A stretch of DNA of 64,000 nucleotides, from the NCBI GenBank assembly GCA_001051155.2, contig JYIP02000002.1, positions 4,409,583-4,473,582 of the forward strand. Reading direction: 5' to 3'. A program made the position numbers and the translations under genes. How positions within the stretch are numbered: the stretch's first letter is position 1; every line of letters begins with the position of its first letter. This document shows positions 20,812 through 32,883 of the stretch, piece after piece. The DNA comes from Chrysoporthe austroafricana (Eukaryota; Ascomycota; Sordariomycetes; Diaporthales; Cryphonectriaceae). The notes below the pieces were generated by a model, which did no database searches, was not told where the DNA came from, and saw only the letters and a program-made list of their open reading frames with translations.

Positions 20812-22692
20812 ATGGCGCCCAAGTTCGGCACAAACTCCTTCACCGTGCCAAAATGGTGGAAGGAGTCCGTCGTCTACCAGATCTACCCGTCCTCATTCCA
20901 GTCCTCCCCGGACGCCACCGAGCCGGGCTGGGGCACCGTCAAGGGGATCACGTCCCGTCTCGACTACCTTAAGTCCCTTGGCGTGGATGTCGTCTGGGTC
21001 TCCCCCATCTACAAGTCCCCGCAGGCGGACATGGGCTACGACATCGCCGACTACAAGGCGATCGACCCCCGCTACGGCACTCTGGAGGATGTGGACGAGC
21101 TCATCGCGGAGCTCGGGCAGCGCGGGATGCGGCTGATGATGGACCTGGTCGTGAACCACACGTCGGACCAGCACGCGTGGTTCGCGGAGAGCCGCAGCGC
21201 GCGGTCGAGCCCCCGCCGGGACTGGTACCACTGGCGGCCGGCGCGCGGGCGCGACGGCGACGGGCGGCCCATCCCGCCCAACAACTGGGCCATGATCCTG
21301 GGCGAGCACTCCTCGGCGTGGACGTGGGACGAGGGCAGCGGCGAGTTCTACCTATCGCTCTTCACGCCGGGGCAGCCCGACCTCAACTGGGAGAACCCGG
21401 CGGTGCGGCAGGCCGTTTGGGACATCATGCGGTTCTGGCTCGACCGCGGCGCCGCCGGCTTCCGGCTGGACGTCATCAACATGATCTCCAAGGCGCCCGG
21501 CTACCCGGACGCCGACGTGGTGCTGGGCGAGGGCCACCGGTACCAGCCCGCGTGGAAGCACTTCGTCAACGGGCCGCGGCTGCACGAGTTCCTGCGGGAG
21601 ATGCACGACGCGGTGCTGAGCGGGTACGACACCATCACCGTGGGCGAGATGCCGGGCATCTCGGACGAGGACGAGATCCTGCGGACGGTGGGCACGGACA
21701 GCAAGGAGCTGAACATGATCTTCATCTTCGACGTGGTCGACATCGACAAGCAGGATGTGCGGATGACGCTGCGGGCTTGGACCATCCGGGAGATGAAGGG
21801 CATCATCAGCCGGTGGCAGCGGGCCATGATCGAGAAGGACGGGTGGAACAGCGTCTTCATCGAGAACCACGACAACCCGCGCAGTATCTCGCGGTACGCC
21901 GACGACAGCGACGAGAACAGGGACAGGTCCGCCCGGCTGCTGGCCCTGATGCAGACGACGCTGGGCGGCACCCTGTTCGTGTACCAGGGCGAGGAGATCG
22001 GCATGCGGAACTGTCCGAAGGACTGGCCGATCGAGGAGTTCAAGGACTGCGAGACCATCAACTTCTGGAACAAGACGAACGTGCTGTACAAGGGCCAGCC
22101 GGAGAGGATCGCGGAAGGGAGAAAGATCATTGACATGTAAGCCCTGCACCACCCACCCAGCTCCTTTTCCACCACCCCTCAAGATCGCAACTCCTGACCC
22201 CCCCGCAGTAAGGCGAGAGACCACTCTCGGACGCCAATGCAGTGGTCTGCCGCTCCCAACGCCGGCTTCTGCGACGCCTCGGTCACGCCCTGGATGAGGG
22301 TGATGGACGATTACAAGACCGTCAACACGGCGGCGCAGATGGGGCTCAGCTCCGACACCGAGCTGTCGCCCTGGCAGTGGTGGCAGCGCGCCCTCCGGGA
22401 CCGCAAGGAGCACAAGGACGTCTTCGTCTACGGCGACTTCGAGGACGTCTCGGCGGACCACGACAAGGTGTACGCGTACCTGCGGACGAGCAGCACGGAC
22501 CCGGGCGAGAGGTGGGTCGTGGTGCTGAACTTCTCGGGCGGGGAGGAGAGCTGGACGCTGCCCGGCGGGGTTGAGGTCGACTTCTGGGCCGCCACGACGT
22601 ACGGCAAGTCCAAGGCCGAAGGCAGGCCGTCAACGGGCAAGGTGACGTTGAAGCCTTGGGAGGGCCTGCTGGGGAAGTGCAAGGCTCCGTAG
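20812..22692 (+). CDS. GH13 alpha-glucosidase (maltase/isomaltase type)
   Basis: Two exons, join(20812..22136, 22209..22692), encode 602 aa without a signal peptide, so a cytosolic enzyme that hydrolyses short alpha-glucosides such as isomaltose or maltose. The 72-nt intron has GTAAGC donor, CTGAC branch and GCAG acceptor and splits an Ile codon. GH13 regions in order: DLVVNHTSDQH (His116), GFRLDVIN (nucleophile Asp220), TVGEMPG (acid/base Glu279) and ENHDNP (Asp354). QPDLNWENP and HSRTPMQW are typical of the oligo-1,6-glucosidase/maltase subfamily. Val221, directly after the nucleophile, is the residue that in yeast favours alpha-1,6 over alpha-1,4 substrates (isomaltases have Val, maltases Thr). 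No permease or regulator gene lies next to it, so it is not in a MAL-type cluster. Confidence 0.93.
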
Positions 22693-25500
22693 ACTCTCTG
22701 CTGCCTGCTCCGCAACCCTTTATGAAGCGATTTATATATCCCATAAACTCCTTCTTAAGGGGTAATACAGTAGCACAGCCTAAGACTTATTTATAATTCG
22801 CCAAGGAGGCTTGCTTGAAACCTCTTTGCTCAATGCTAAGGAGACACCAGCATTGGTCCAATATTTGATGTAACATTCGGCACGAGACTCTATGATATTT
22901 TAGCCGAATACTATTTCTACAGGTTTACCAAAGGGAATTCTAAAAGCTTTAGTCAAAAAAAAAAAAAAAAAAACAAAAAAAAAAAAACAGCTTTTCGAAT
23001 AATCTTTTCGATATGTTCTGACCAAACTTCCGAGTCCAATCAATATATGATAGAGATTCAGCACGAGACCTCATGTTTTAGCCGAATACTTTTTCTATAA
23101 GCACACAAATTGTAAAGGGTTAAGTCCTAATAAAATAAAAAGAAACAGAGGAAAGAAGTCCTTTAAAAATCTTTCGATACTATGACCAAAGTTGCGAAAG
23201 AAGCCCCGTACTATTTCTCTCTCTCGGGGATGGGTGTGTTCACTCTTTGCCGTTTGCACACCTCCATGTGCATCAAGATTCCCAGGGCCAAAAAATCATT
23301 TAGTTGCCGTGGTTGGAACTTAAGAGCCGTCTCTGATACATAAAGCAAAGCCTCTCAATTCGAGGTCTGTTGCTCGAACAACTGTCTGGTGTGGTGGGCG
23401 GGAGCGGAAGATTGTAATTGATTAAAAGTAATTTCAACACGCAAATAGCACGCACAACGCAGAACGCAGCGGCTGGGCGGCCCTCTCATGAGCGGTTTCT
23501 CACCTGAGACTGGAGACCACTCTTTGTTTTATCTCTGCTAACTTGCGCACTTTTAGGTATGTATCAAGGCGTTATTGTGTTATAGCCTCCGCCTTTATGG
23601 GTTAAAGTGATTTACAAGACGATCTAGGCAGAAGAATGCAAGACTTAACAGCTAAAAGCGAGTTGAGCGGGAGGAAACAGGATAGTGTAGGCGCAGGGTA
23701 CATTACGATGACGCGCATATGGTATGTAGTTCTTGCACACAAGGTAGCACATATCAGAGCAGTGCAGACCTAGTCTGAAACGTAGCGGGTTGATCTGCGC
23801 AGGTCAGAAGACTCGGGCTCCCGCCGTATGAGTATCCGCATTACAAGCCAGATCCGAATATGTGCGCAGGGCCTACATGGAGTACAAGGCCACGGCCACC
23901 GGTACGGATTTCTTCCCTGTGGGACATATGAGTGACTATGTCAAACAACCGCTGGGAACGGCCTTGGGGACAGACAAGGCACAACCAGCCGGGTTTCTTT
24001 CCTCAGTACTCGTGTCATCACCGCAACGAGCGGCCGCCCAAGCGTTCCGACCTCAAGCGACAGAGTCCGATCACACCGATCACAGGCAGGCATTCCTCGA
24101 TCTGGCGCAATGATGACTCAGTCCGCATGCGTAATCTCCTCGACATCTTGCGTAGCCCGCTGCCGGGGCGCTTGGCTCATCTGCGCACTTCTGTCCACGA
24201 GACCATGGGGGCGAGCTTGACCAGTGACAAGAGACGATCACGTCGAGAGAAACGCATATTTACAAGGGGGGGGACTGTATGAGTAATCAATGACCTTGAA
24301 TCTGCAAGGCGTCAGGTGCTTGGACGGACAAGTCACCTGTCGGTATTTGTCTATAGCATTGGCCTCTCACCGGGTGAGTTACTGTTCACCGGCATGGCGC
24401 CGTAGCTATACGGTAACTACTCTAATTCAGGTATGTATCTAGCCTCAGAATCCTGTATTCATGGCCGACAAAGTCTGATGTGCGCTCGGGGCTGTCAGCC
24501 ACATAGAGATGGAAGTCGTACCACAGCCGGGCTCAAGAGGTATGGATTGGGGCTCTGTCGCTCAGCCTGAGCCGGCAAAGTGTGATGGTAGGATAGGACG
24601 GGTCGGAGCACTATATTCCAGACGTATATTTATACAACCGGATCGCCCATTGCTTCTCAGGAACGGGACAGAGGGCCCAGGACATCGCGCCAGGAGGAGC
24701 TGGTTTGACCAGCGGGAGATGCACAGGCTGCGCATCTCGCCCTTGATACCTGAGGACCCCACACTCACCGGCCATCGCTCTACCACACCTCGAGTTAAGC
24801 ACAGTTTCATCCGCCCGCAGCTCGTGGCTGACGATCGTAGGCGTCAGACGCGGGGCAGGCGTACGACATGAGCATGCAGTCATACACACGCTTGCTGTCG
24901 ACGACGCCTCCCCAGCCAAGAACACGTCCTCACAAGGCTGCATGGATCCCTGTCGACTGAGGTCTACAGACACGAACCGTCCTGTGTGATGGATGCAGGG
25001 TGCTGACCTCCGGATGCTCTGCGCGAGCCGTGGTGCATCATCACTGATCGCTCGCGCCCCACATCAGTGGCAGTGCTGATCCGAAGGGGGGGGCCCGTCA
25101 CGGCCTCCTCTCCGGACCGACAGGAAGTCTGCACGATCCAGAGGGAAGCATACGGTGGAATGGGGATGCGAGGCATGGCGAGCCGCCGGGTCTTCGGTAC
25201 CTATGACGGACATGCAGACCCAGTCGACGGGTCCTTGCCGCCTCTCATAATACGTCAAGGCAAGGAGACGAGATCAGGATATGCTCGGGACCAAGATTCA
25301 AGAATGTCGCCCCGAAGGATGAGACCGGGGTGAGAAAGGTGGCCGTACTTCCCATTGCTGTAAGCAGGCAGGCATGTCGGTTTCAGGCAGATGAGTTTCG
25401 TGATCCTTCAGCATTTATTTCCAATATAGTTGCCACCCGACCACGATTCTCGGGTCCGACGTGCTGGGCAAAAGTTTAGGTGTCTTGGATAAAGTGTCTT
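22693..25500. other. Gene-free stretch downstream of the GH13 gene
   Basis: No supportable gene. The first 600 bases are AT-rich and hold the diverged repeat at 22875-23195 with a long A-tract. The open frames at 23862-24113 and 24509-24871 have no recognised domain and composition no different from their surroundings. Confidence 0.45.
22875..23195. repeat. Diverged tandem duplication with internal A-tract
   Basis: Two copies of a unit about 160-180 bp long follow each other. The blocks GCACGAGAC, TTTTAGCCGAATACT and TTTCTA occur at 22881-22918 and again at 23062-23098. The blocks TTTCGATA and GACCAAA occur at 23006-23025 and again at 23172-23189. Copy 1 contains an A-run (22955-22987, interrupted by one C); the matching part of copy 2 is A-rich but broken. 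Confidence 0.7.
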
Positions 25501-28256
25501 CGTTTAGTAACTTCACAGCAGCACAGCCCCTACGTTGGGGCGACTGCTTCGTCTAGTCTCGTAGCGAGACAAGGGGAGTAGTGGCGTATATCTATTTTGG
25601 GCTCTGTTCGGGTACTTTTTCTTGTCAGAATTATTGCGAATATCGCCTGTCATGGTCGCACAAGTGCTTCGAAGGGGGGAATGCCTGGGGAAGGGGGTCT
25701 GTTGAGCAATCGAAGGATGCTTGACAAAAGCGCTTCCTGTCTCGAGGTTCCCTAAATGAAAAGTCCCGAACTGATCGATGTATACGAGGCCTGTGCGGAA
25801 TAGAAGGGAAGACCGCTGGCAGCACGTTTCGCCCAACCAGTAGACCGTACCTACCATGGGTGGATTCATACATCTTTGTACGCCGCAACATCATGATGCA
25901 GCAGTGCGGCCATCGTGGAGCCGCAGACTAGATTTCTAGGGCCGCCATTGCTCTGTTGCCCCCCCCCCCCCGAGTGCAAAACTGTATCCTGGTCAGCCGA
26001 CGAGAGCAAGGCTTAATGACGGTCGGCATAGTCGGAGTTCTGACAAAAACCAAGACGGTAATTGTCCGGTTTCCATTGGCAATGACCACATGGTCATGGC
26101 GATAAGCGGCCTAGGTCAGCAGGAGTCCGCGTGTCTACGGCTACCTAGTAGACAACAATCTTGCAGAACCAAGCCGAACAGCCAATCGAGCCGCCGATAT
26201 CATTCCAAATTGCTCTGCTAGCCGCTCGAGAGATTGCAAATTTGATGACAGAAGTTGGTCTGCTTTATAGCGGCGCCCGCTGCTGTGGGGTACCATGCTT
26301 CTGACGGATAAAGTGATGCAATATTTCGGACAGACCAGCGGCTACCTCAAGTAAGCAAGTTATCAGGCCACTTCTAAAACAATCGAGCTGTCAGTCCCTG
26401 CGATGATCGAATAATTCCTTGTACAATTTGCGACTCATGCCAGACACGGAGGCGACGTCTTCGTAGCGTGCCTTGAGAAGTAAGGCCCTGAGGAAAGGAA
26501 CACGGCCCTTCTCTAGCATGCTTGAGTTTGAATTTGAGAAATGGGAAAAGGCCATGAGCGAGGCTGGCTCGAGACGAATCCAGAATTGCGCAGACGACGA
26601 AATGACAGAAGCAGATGCAGGCGATGCCACTATACGAAAGAACTTCTCGTATGAACCCTAGCCACATCTGTACCCATCCATGGTCAATGTTTTTTTGGGC
26701 CACAATAACGCGTGCGAACCGTCGCCAGCAGACAAGACGTGTCAACTGCATCTCCTGGAAGGGTCACGCGCAACCTTGGTATCGGAGCAACGGCCGACTG
26801 GGGGGCGGATGTCGACTGCGCTTTGAACTGCATCTGTTGGCCCCGATCGGTGACCATCGAAGGGCATCGTGATTCCCGAACGACGCTATGCCCTGTGCCC
26901 TGACTAATCCTCCGATAGTCACGCCGCACTAAAGTCCGGGCCCACAACAGTGTCCTGTAGATGATCTCTAAAGACGGCCCAGGATGGCGAGGGAACACCG
27001 GACGATACCTTGTACCCTGGCTCGCTAGGACGGTAGCCTCGCGTGCGCTGCAGAGTCCGACGGTTAGTCATCTCGCGTCTTCGCAGAATCTATCCGAATG
27101 TAGTAAATGTGGTATCTTCGATGTGTAAAGCCGGGAGCATAGCGGGCTGCGGGACGGAGGGTTTCGAAGGGCGAGGTATCGGACTTTACAAGATTTGTCC
27201 GGAAAAGGTGACAAATCTCACGAGTTCCTGACCGCTGTGAAACTAGTGCGGCCTCGCGAAAAGGCGAAATTGTCAGAGCCCAGCCACAGACGGTCGGATG
27301 ATGCTGAGAAATAGGACACTCGAAAGGGACCGGGAGCGGGAGCCTCAGCAGAATCACTGATGCTGGCAACATCCCACGGGCAGCAATCCGGAGCAGACAT
27401 ATCAAGTCCCGTGACAGGCTAGCCGTGGCCCGTCTCGACGCTGGCAGCCTCCGGCATGTTGTTCGGAGACGCAACGCGCGGGCGCGGGCTGCGCCTCTTT
27501 GGCCGTGACCTACACGTGAGTGCTGAGATGGTGTGCAAGCTGCAGCCAAGGCGCAGGACGGATGGACGTATTTGCCGTTTTCTGACGGCGCCAGGGATAT
27601 TCGCAGCGGTAGATTGGCTCCCACGGATCAGCGCTGCAGCTGTGACCGGCGTTTCCCTGGTAGCTGCACTGGGCGCATTCCTGTCATCCACAACGTCTCT
27701 TGTTGGTTGTTGGTTCGCCGGCCGGCCCGTTGGTAGCTGATGCCCCCAGATGGGAGGTGCCTTTTTCAGCACAGCAGGTCAGAGTCCACCCCACGGACCG
27801 CGCACTAACGTTCGAGGCACACAACACGAGGGCAGAGCAGGCAGGTTACGTAGAATGGTACCATGCAGGCCCACGCACCTCCTGGCCGGCGCAGGAGAGG
27901 CGAGGGGAGCGGACTCCAGCTTGTTGGTTCTCTGTGTAACCGCAGGTGTCCGCATCAGCCGCGCCGCCAGCCACGCTGCGATGGCGCTGCTGACAAAACA
28001 GGGACGGGCGGCGTCCTGAGCTCGCTCGTCATGTGCGGCGGCGGTGGCGGCGGGCCCTCTCGAGAGGAGATGCGACCGCGGGAAGGGTGCCACTGAAGGA
28101 TTGGAGGATGGCCTCACAGCACATGGTTCGTTCCGCGGTGCAGCAGGAAATTAGAGCAGAGGCGTGGGCGTGTGAGAAGTGACACAATCCGAGACAACGG
28201 CCGCAGGGCAGCTCTGTTTCTGCGTTGCTGCGCAGCTGCGGTGCACACGGTAGCAA
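25501..28256. other. Gene-free stretch, central part
   Basis: No supportable gene on either strand. Open frames such as 26374-26751 (-), 27064-27624 (-) and 27456-27740 (+) lack motifs, splice-compatible partners or family resemblance. A run of 12 C residues lies near 25961-25972. A lineage-specific gene cannot be excluded. Confidence 0.4.
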
Positions 28257-28301
28257 GCGGTGCTAGCAGGCGGTGCTAGCAGGCGGTGCTAGCAGGCGGT
28301 G
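28257..28301. repeat. 13-bp tandem repeat upstream of kapC
   Basis: GCGGTGCTAGCAG is repeated three times exactly (28257-28295) and followed by a partial fourth copy. It lies directly beside the TTACGTAA palindrome. Confidence 0.95.
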
Positions 28302-28302
28302 G

Positions 28303-28325
28303 TTACGTAATCGATCGGATTACGT
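28303..28325. promoter_or_regulatory. AP-1/Yap-type site within an inverted repeat upstream of kapC
   Basis: TTACGTAA at 28303-28310 is the palindromic response element bound by fungal AP-1 factors. It overlaps a perfect inverted repeat, ACGTAATC (28305-28312), 5-base spacer, GATTACGT (28318-28325). The gene downstream encodes a bZIP with the matching basic region, so autoregulation is possible; this is inference. Confidence 0.45.
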
Positions 28326-29411
28326 GCCCCCAGCGCTGGCCCCTGCCCCGACACGGGCCAAGACCCGACAAGAGCTCTAAAAACCGCGCGCCAGGACAGC
28401 GCCCCCGCCTGCCGTCTCGCCCTTCTTTCTCCATCTTACATAAACAGCCTCATCCGCTGACTTAGCAGATCCTGACCTGCAAGGACTGGTCGACCATCCC
28501 TCCGTTCCTCGTGTCGAGATCGCAACCCCCCGTGCCACTAGAGCGGCCTTGTCTGTCGTCGAGCTTCGGTGAGTTTGATGCTGCACCCGCCCCCCGCGGC
28601 TGGCCTGGGCCTGGGGGCCTGCTGCCACCAAGTCAGCAGCAGGTCATCACTTAAAAGTTGCCCCCGCCTTCGCTGACAAGGCAGCCGAGTTTGATCAGCC
28701 ACAGACGCGAGACCTCGTAGGGCTTCGCGACCCCCCGGATCGAAATCCCCAGCGACAAGGGACGAGCGAGCTGCCAGGCAGGCGCCGCGGCCCGCAGCAG
28801 CGCAGCGCAGACCTCGACGGCACCAGTCAGTCAGTCACCAGCGTCACCACCACCACCACCGCTACCACTCCCGCCGCCGAGACCTCCGCGGGCGTGGCGG
28901 AACGGGCTCACCAGCATCGCCCGCGTCGACCTGCTTTGCTGCCCACCTACCCACCTATCGGCCTATCAGGCTAACCCCCAGGCTAGCTACTACGCCGGAG
29001 GGGCTGACAGATCCTTGCCTCGCCCGCGCCTGACCTGGGTCATTTAGTCATCATACAGTCAAACAGGCTTGGGCTGCACCGGGCCACCTCGACAGCTTCC
29101 CGTCATTCGACCACCCTGCGAGGGCAGTGTCTGGACCGTCGAGCCGACCGCCCAGCGCCAGCCAGCAATTTTAAGGTTTCGCTCCCCGGCTGCTGAGTCA
29201 GATCGGTCCTGTTCCTCCTCCGCGAACAGGCTGTGTCTATCACGCACCACCCGCTGCCCGTCACAGTCCACTCCAGTCCAGTCACCTCTGGCCGCGCCGC
29301 AGGCTGAGGGCAGACCTACCAACGAACGTCGTGTTGACTGACCCTCGTCCGCGCCTCTCTGCTGCTGCTGCTTCTTAGAACCTACCGTGACGCGCCCCAG
29401 CGACCCGGAAG
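28326..29411 (+). promoter_or_regulatory. Upstream region and likely 5' leader of kapC
   Basis: About 1.1 kb of pyrimidine-rich sequence with CAC/CCA microsatellites near 28845-28875 and no open frame with coding character. It is best read as promoter and long 5' leader of the bZIP gene. Confidence 0.4.
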
Positions 29412-31725
29412 ATGCAGGCTGCTGCTGATACCAAGATCGGTGAGTACCTGTCGTGTACCCGACCTGCCCTACCTGCTGTTGTTATTATTATTGTCGTCAT
29501 TCTTCCCTCGCTGCATTTCCCAGAGACTGTGTACTGTCCTCCCCTCCTCCCCCCCCCGGCCGTCTAATCCTGAGTGGCTGCTGCTCGACTGGATCGCATC
29601 TCCTCCCTCCGTATGGGATGACACACCTCGGCGCCCTGCACCCTCATACAGCACGCGCCTCAGTATCGCACAGCTCCACCTCGCTCGCAGTGATCCCGCC
29701 TCGCTCGGCTCCTTCCAGCTCCTCCTGTCGACCTGACCTCCGTCCCTGATGCCTTTGCCTACAGCCCGTCTGTTGGCTGCCTGTGGGGGCTCCTCTTCCT
29801 CGCGTCCTCATCCTCCCGAAGCTCGGTTTGCGTGTTTCAAGTGGGACACATGTTGGGTGCGTCTGGTACCCGACAGACCGTTTTGTCTGCTTTGGGGATG
29901 AATTTAGCAGCGGGAGGAGTCAGGTCAAGTCAAGCCGAGCCAAGTCACGTACTTACCTGGCTTGGTCCACTTACACCATCACCGCGTGCCTCTTACACGG
30001 CTCTTACATAATGGATCGTCCCCTACCCTCCCCCCCCTTACTAGACCTTACTGGAGGTCGTCTTCTTCGATGTACCTTCGCGGTACTCGTCAAGGTCCTG
30101 GGGGTCTCTCTCCCTCTCTCCGGCTCTCCCTTCCACACACACCGACAATAAGTAATCAACCGCATCCCGCCCTATCCACTGCTGTCCCATCTTACCCCGG
30201 ACACTATTGTCTTTCGTACGGAGCGCATGGGGATGACGAGAATATCGTGCCCATTACTCAGCCAGCCCTGCACACACACGTCTCAATCACAGACCGACCC
30301 TCGATGTATGTTGCCCGTCGTACCCGGAACATCTTCTGCCCTGCCCAGCTCTGCCCTGCCCTGCCAGCACAGCACAGCACAGGACTGGCTGGCTGGCTGG
30401 CTTACTTCATCAACACCTCTTGTTCCGTCCCCCACCGCTGGGATCGCAGTCATTACCTCAGCAGGCTTCTTACACTGTTCGCGGGCCAGTGCCCGGAAAC
30501 GGCAACGCTGCGCTGACCCTTGTATGCCCTTCGATGTCAACCACCCCTTGCTTCTTCTCTCTCCCGCTCTCTCTTTGAAGAGGATATCAATTCGCGTTGT
30601 CGCTCCTGTCCTATGGCACCATGCGGAAGCCGCCTCCCCGTCAGGACACGCTGCCTTCCATTGTCTTGCCCCCGTCCCCTGTCGCGCCCGCCAGTCGAGG
30701 ACATGAGCTCATTTCTGATCGAGCCGGCCCGCCCTACCCACTCGTCCTTCCACCTCGTGTGCTTGTGCCACCATGCTAACAGAGATACCACCGCGCTGCA
30801 GAGCCTAGAGGACAGTCTGGAAGCCCAAACGCCAACCAAAACGGATATAACAACAGGCCTCCTCCCAAGTTGATCCCGCGCCCGCAGCCGCTGCACGTGG
30901 AGACCGCGCCCGTCGCCGAGCCACAGCCGCATGGTTATCCCGAGCCGGTCACTCCGCCCGTCTCCGCGCCCGTCCTGGATCCTGAGCTCTCTCTCCACCC
31001 CTCGCTGCGAAACCCGGGCTACGTCCCCGCCGCCGCCATGATGCCCACTGGTGGCCCCGCTCCTCCCGAGCACCCCGGCGCCATGCCCGGCCCGGCAAAT
31101 CCGGGCGGCGTGTCTCCCACCGACCCGGGTGCAGAGGGCCGCAAGGCCAAGCGGGAGCTGTCCAACTCAAAACGCGCCGCCCAGAACCGAGCTGCTCAGG
31201 TAAGCTCCCTGGCGCCTGCGTCTGGAGGCCCGACTTGCTAATCCTTCACAGCGCGCGTTCCGCCAGCGCAAAGAGGGCTATATCAAGAAGTTGGAACAGC
31301 AGGTCCGCGACTATGCCGAGATGGAGAACCAGTTCAAGATGCTGCAGACTGAGAACTACTCCCTGCGAGAGTACATCGTGCACCTCCAGTCGCGCCTCGT
31401 CGACGCGCAGGTCGAGCCGCCCCAGCCGCCCCCGAACATTAACCTGGGCGCAGCGCCCGGCCTCGCTGGCCCCCCCACACACGGCTTGGCCCCGCAAGAT
31501 CCCGATCAGGTTGGCTCTCCTCCCGCCGAGCCGACACCCAACACCGGCTCAGCGACCGGCGCTGCGACCCTGGACGCTGTCGCGCAGGCAGTGCAGAGCC
31601 TGAGCCGGTCTGAGGCGGCCTTCAAGCCCGACATGGACAGCCAGGCCGCGGAGGATCAGCGCACGGCAGAGGAGCTCTCACGGCAGCTGGCGCAGGCAGA
31701 GCCCGTCCCGGCGGCCAACATGTAG
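29412..31725 (+). CDS. kapC: bZIP transcription factor, kapC/AP-1 type
   Basis: Proposed exons join(29412..29439, 30802..31199, 31252..31725) give 299 aa. The last two exons are firm: the 52-nt intron 31200-31251 splits the basic region, and joining gives NSKRAAQNRAAQ plus RAFRQRKEGYIKKLE, the Yap/Pap1-type basic region NxxAQxxFR, followed by a leucine zipper (heptads to about ENYSLREYIVHLQSRL) as in Aspergillus KapC. The N-terminal part is Pro-rich and the C-terminal part Ala/Pro-rich. The acceptor at 30801 has a good branch site (GCTAAC). The first exon (start codon at 29412, donor GTGAGT) fits in phase and gives TKIEPRGQSG, but implies a 1.36-kb intron, long for this genome, so the first exon is less certain. 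KapC-type proteins act in the nucleus in stress-related transcription; the targets here are unknown. Confidence 0.82.
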
Positions 31726-32883
31726 GACATGAGTGGCCACGAGAGCGGCAGCTCCCTCGGCCCAACCTTACGTGGTGGCGAGGCGCAAGCGGATCACCGA
31801 GGCTTCCAACTCTTGGTCGGTCCTGATGGCAAAGACCAGATGTACTGGGTCGAGCCGGGCAGACCGCCTCAGCGTTTGCACTAGGGCAGGTGGTTGGGAG
31901 CCAGCGGAGCTTGGAGGGAAGGTTTGTGATCGACGGACGTCACAGGCGGTGCGTCGATGGGTTGTAAGGAGAGGCGGCTGAGCAATTACTGGCCAGCGTC
32001 GCTGGTGAGGCTGGAGTGGAGATGTTTGATTTTCATCTAGGGTCAGTTTTCGCCCTCCGTCCGGAACTGGTACCTCTTGGAGGGCGAGGAGGGAGGGTAA
32101 GGTTTGCGCAAGGCGATCGGACCTGGGAGGCCAGGAGAGGGCTACCATCTGTTGTGCGGACAACAGCACTTCCTTCCTTTAGAGCAATTCAAGGGAGCAG
32201 GGGAACAAGCAAACACTTGGCGCTGGATGATGGATGCTGGGTGCTGGAAGGATGGTGTATTTACTAGTTCACCGAGCCCAAATGGACTCGTCGCTATCGG
32301 ATCCAGCTCAGTCACTTTCCAGTATCCTCACACAATTATATGTGGCGAATAAATTTTCTGGAGTTAAGCTGTACAGCGGATCCTGCTCGGTTTTCACGTG
32401 CACGTCGTGGGTGTTTGACCAACGTCAATACAATTTGCCTGCAGATGTTGTCGTCGAAGATGACTGGTTGACTGACTAATAGGACACAAGACAGGCAGGG
32501 TTGGTTTAGAGAACCCTAGAAAGGTTTTGGTGCTGCTGCCCTATCTTGCTGTGTACATATCAATCACCCCTGCACCCCAGCAAGCCAGCCACTTGCTCGT
32601 GCTACCATTCGAGGCCATCCATTGGGGCAGAACTCAACTCATGGATGATATTGGCACCTCTGCCTTCCTACTCTTCTGTCTGACAGCTGTATTATCCGCT
32701 TGGTCAACCATAGCCGTGGTGTATATGACATGGTTGTGCCACCCCAACATGGCACGCCTTGTCAACCCACTGGACCCTGGGGCCCCAAAGGGGGGGGGGG
32801 CAGACTCTCTGGTACCATTCCTCGACGCCGTTTACTACTGACCGCTGCCTCCTCCGCTTACGGCCAGGCTTCATGCGCCTCTT
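31726..32883. other. Convergent intergenic between kapC and arp5
   Basis: About 1.16 kb of 3' flanks. Contains a run of 10 G at about 32791-32800. No gene supportable. Confidence 0.5.

Noticed and set aside
21177..22461. Long open frames on both strands overlapping the GH13 gene
   Set aside because: Shadows caused by high third-position GC; no domains.
22955..22987. Poly-A tail of a retroposed element
   Set aside because: No upstream coding remnant of a retroelement and no target-site duplication seen; listed only as part of the diverged repeat.
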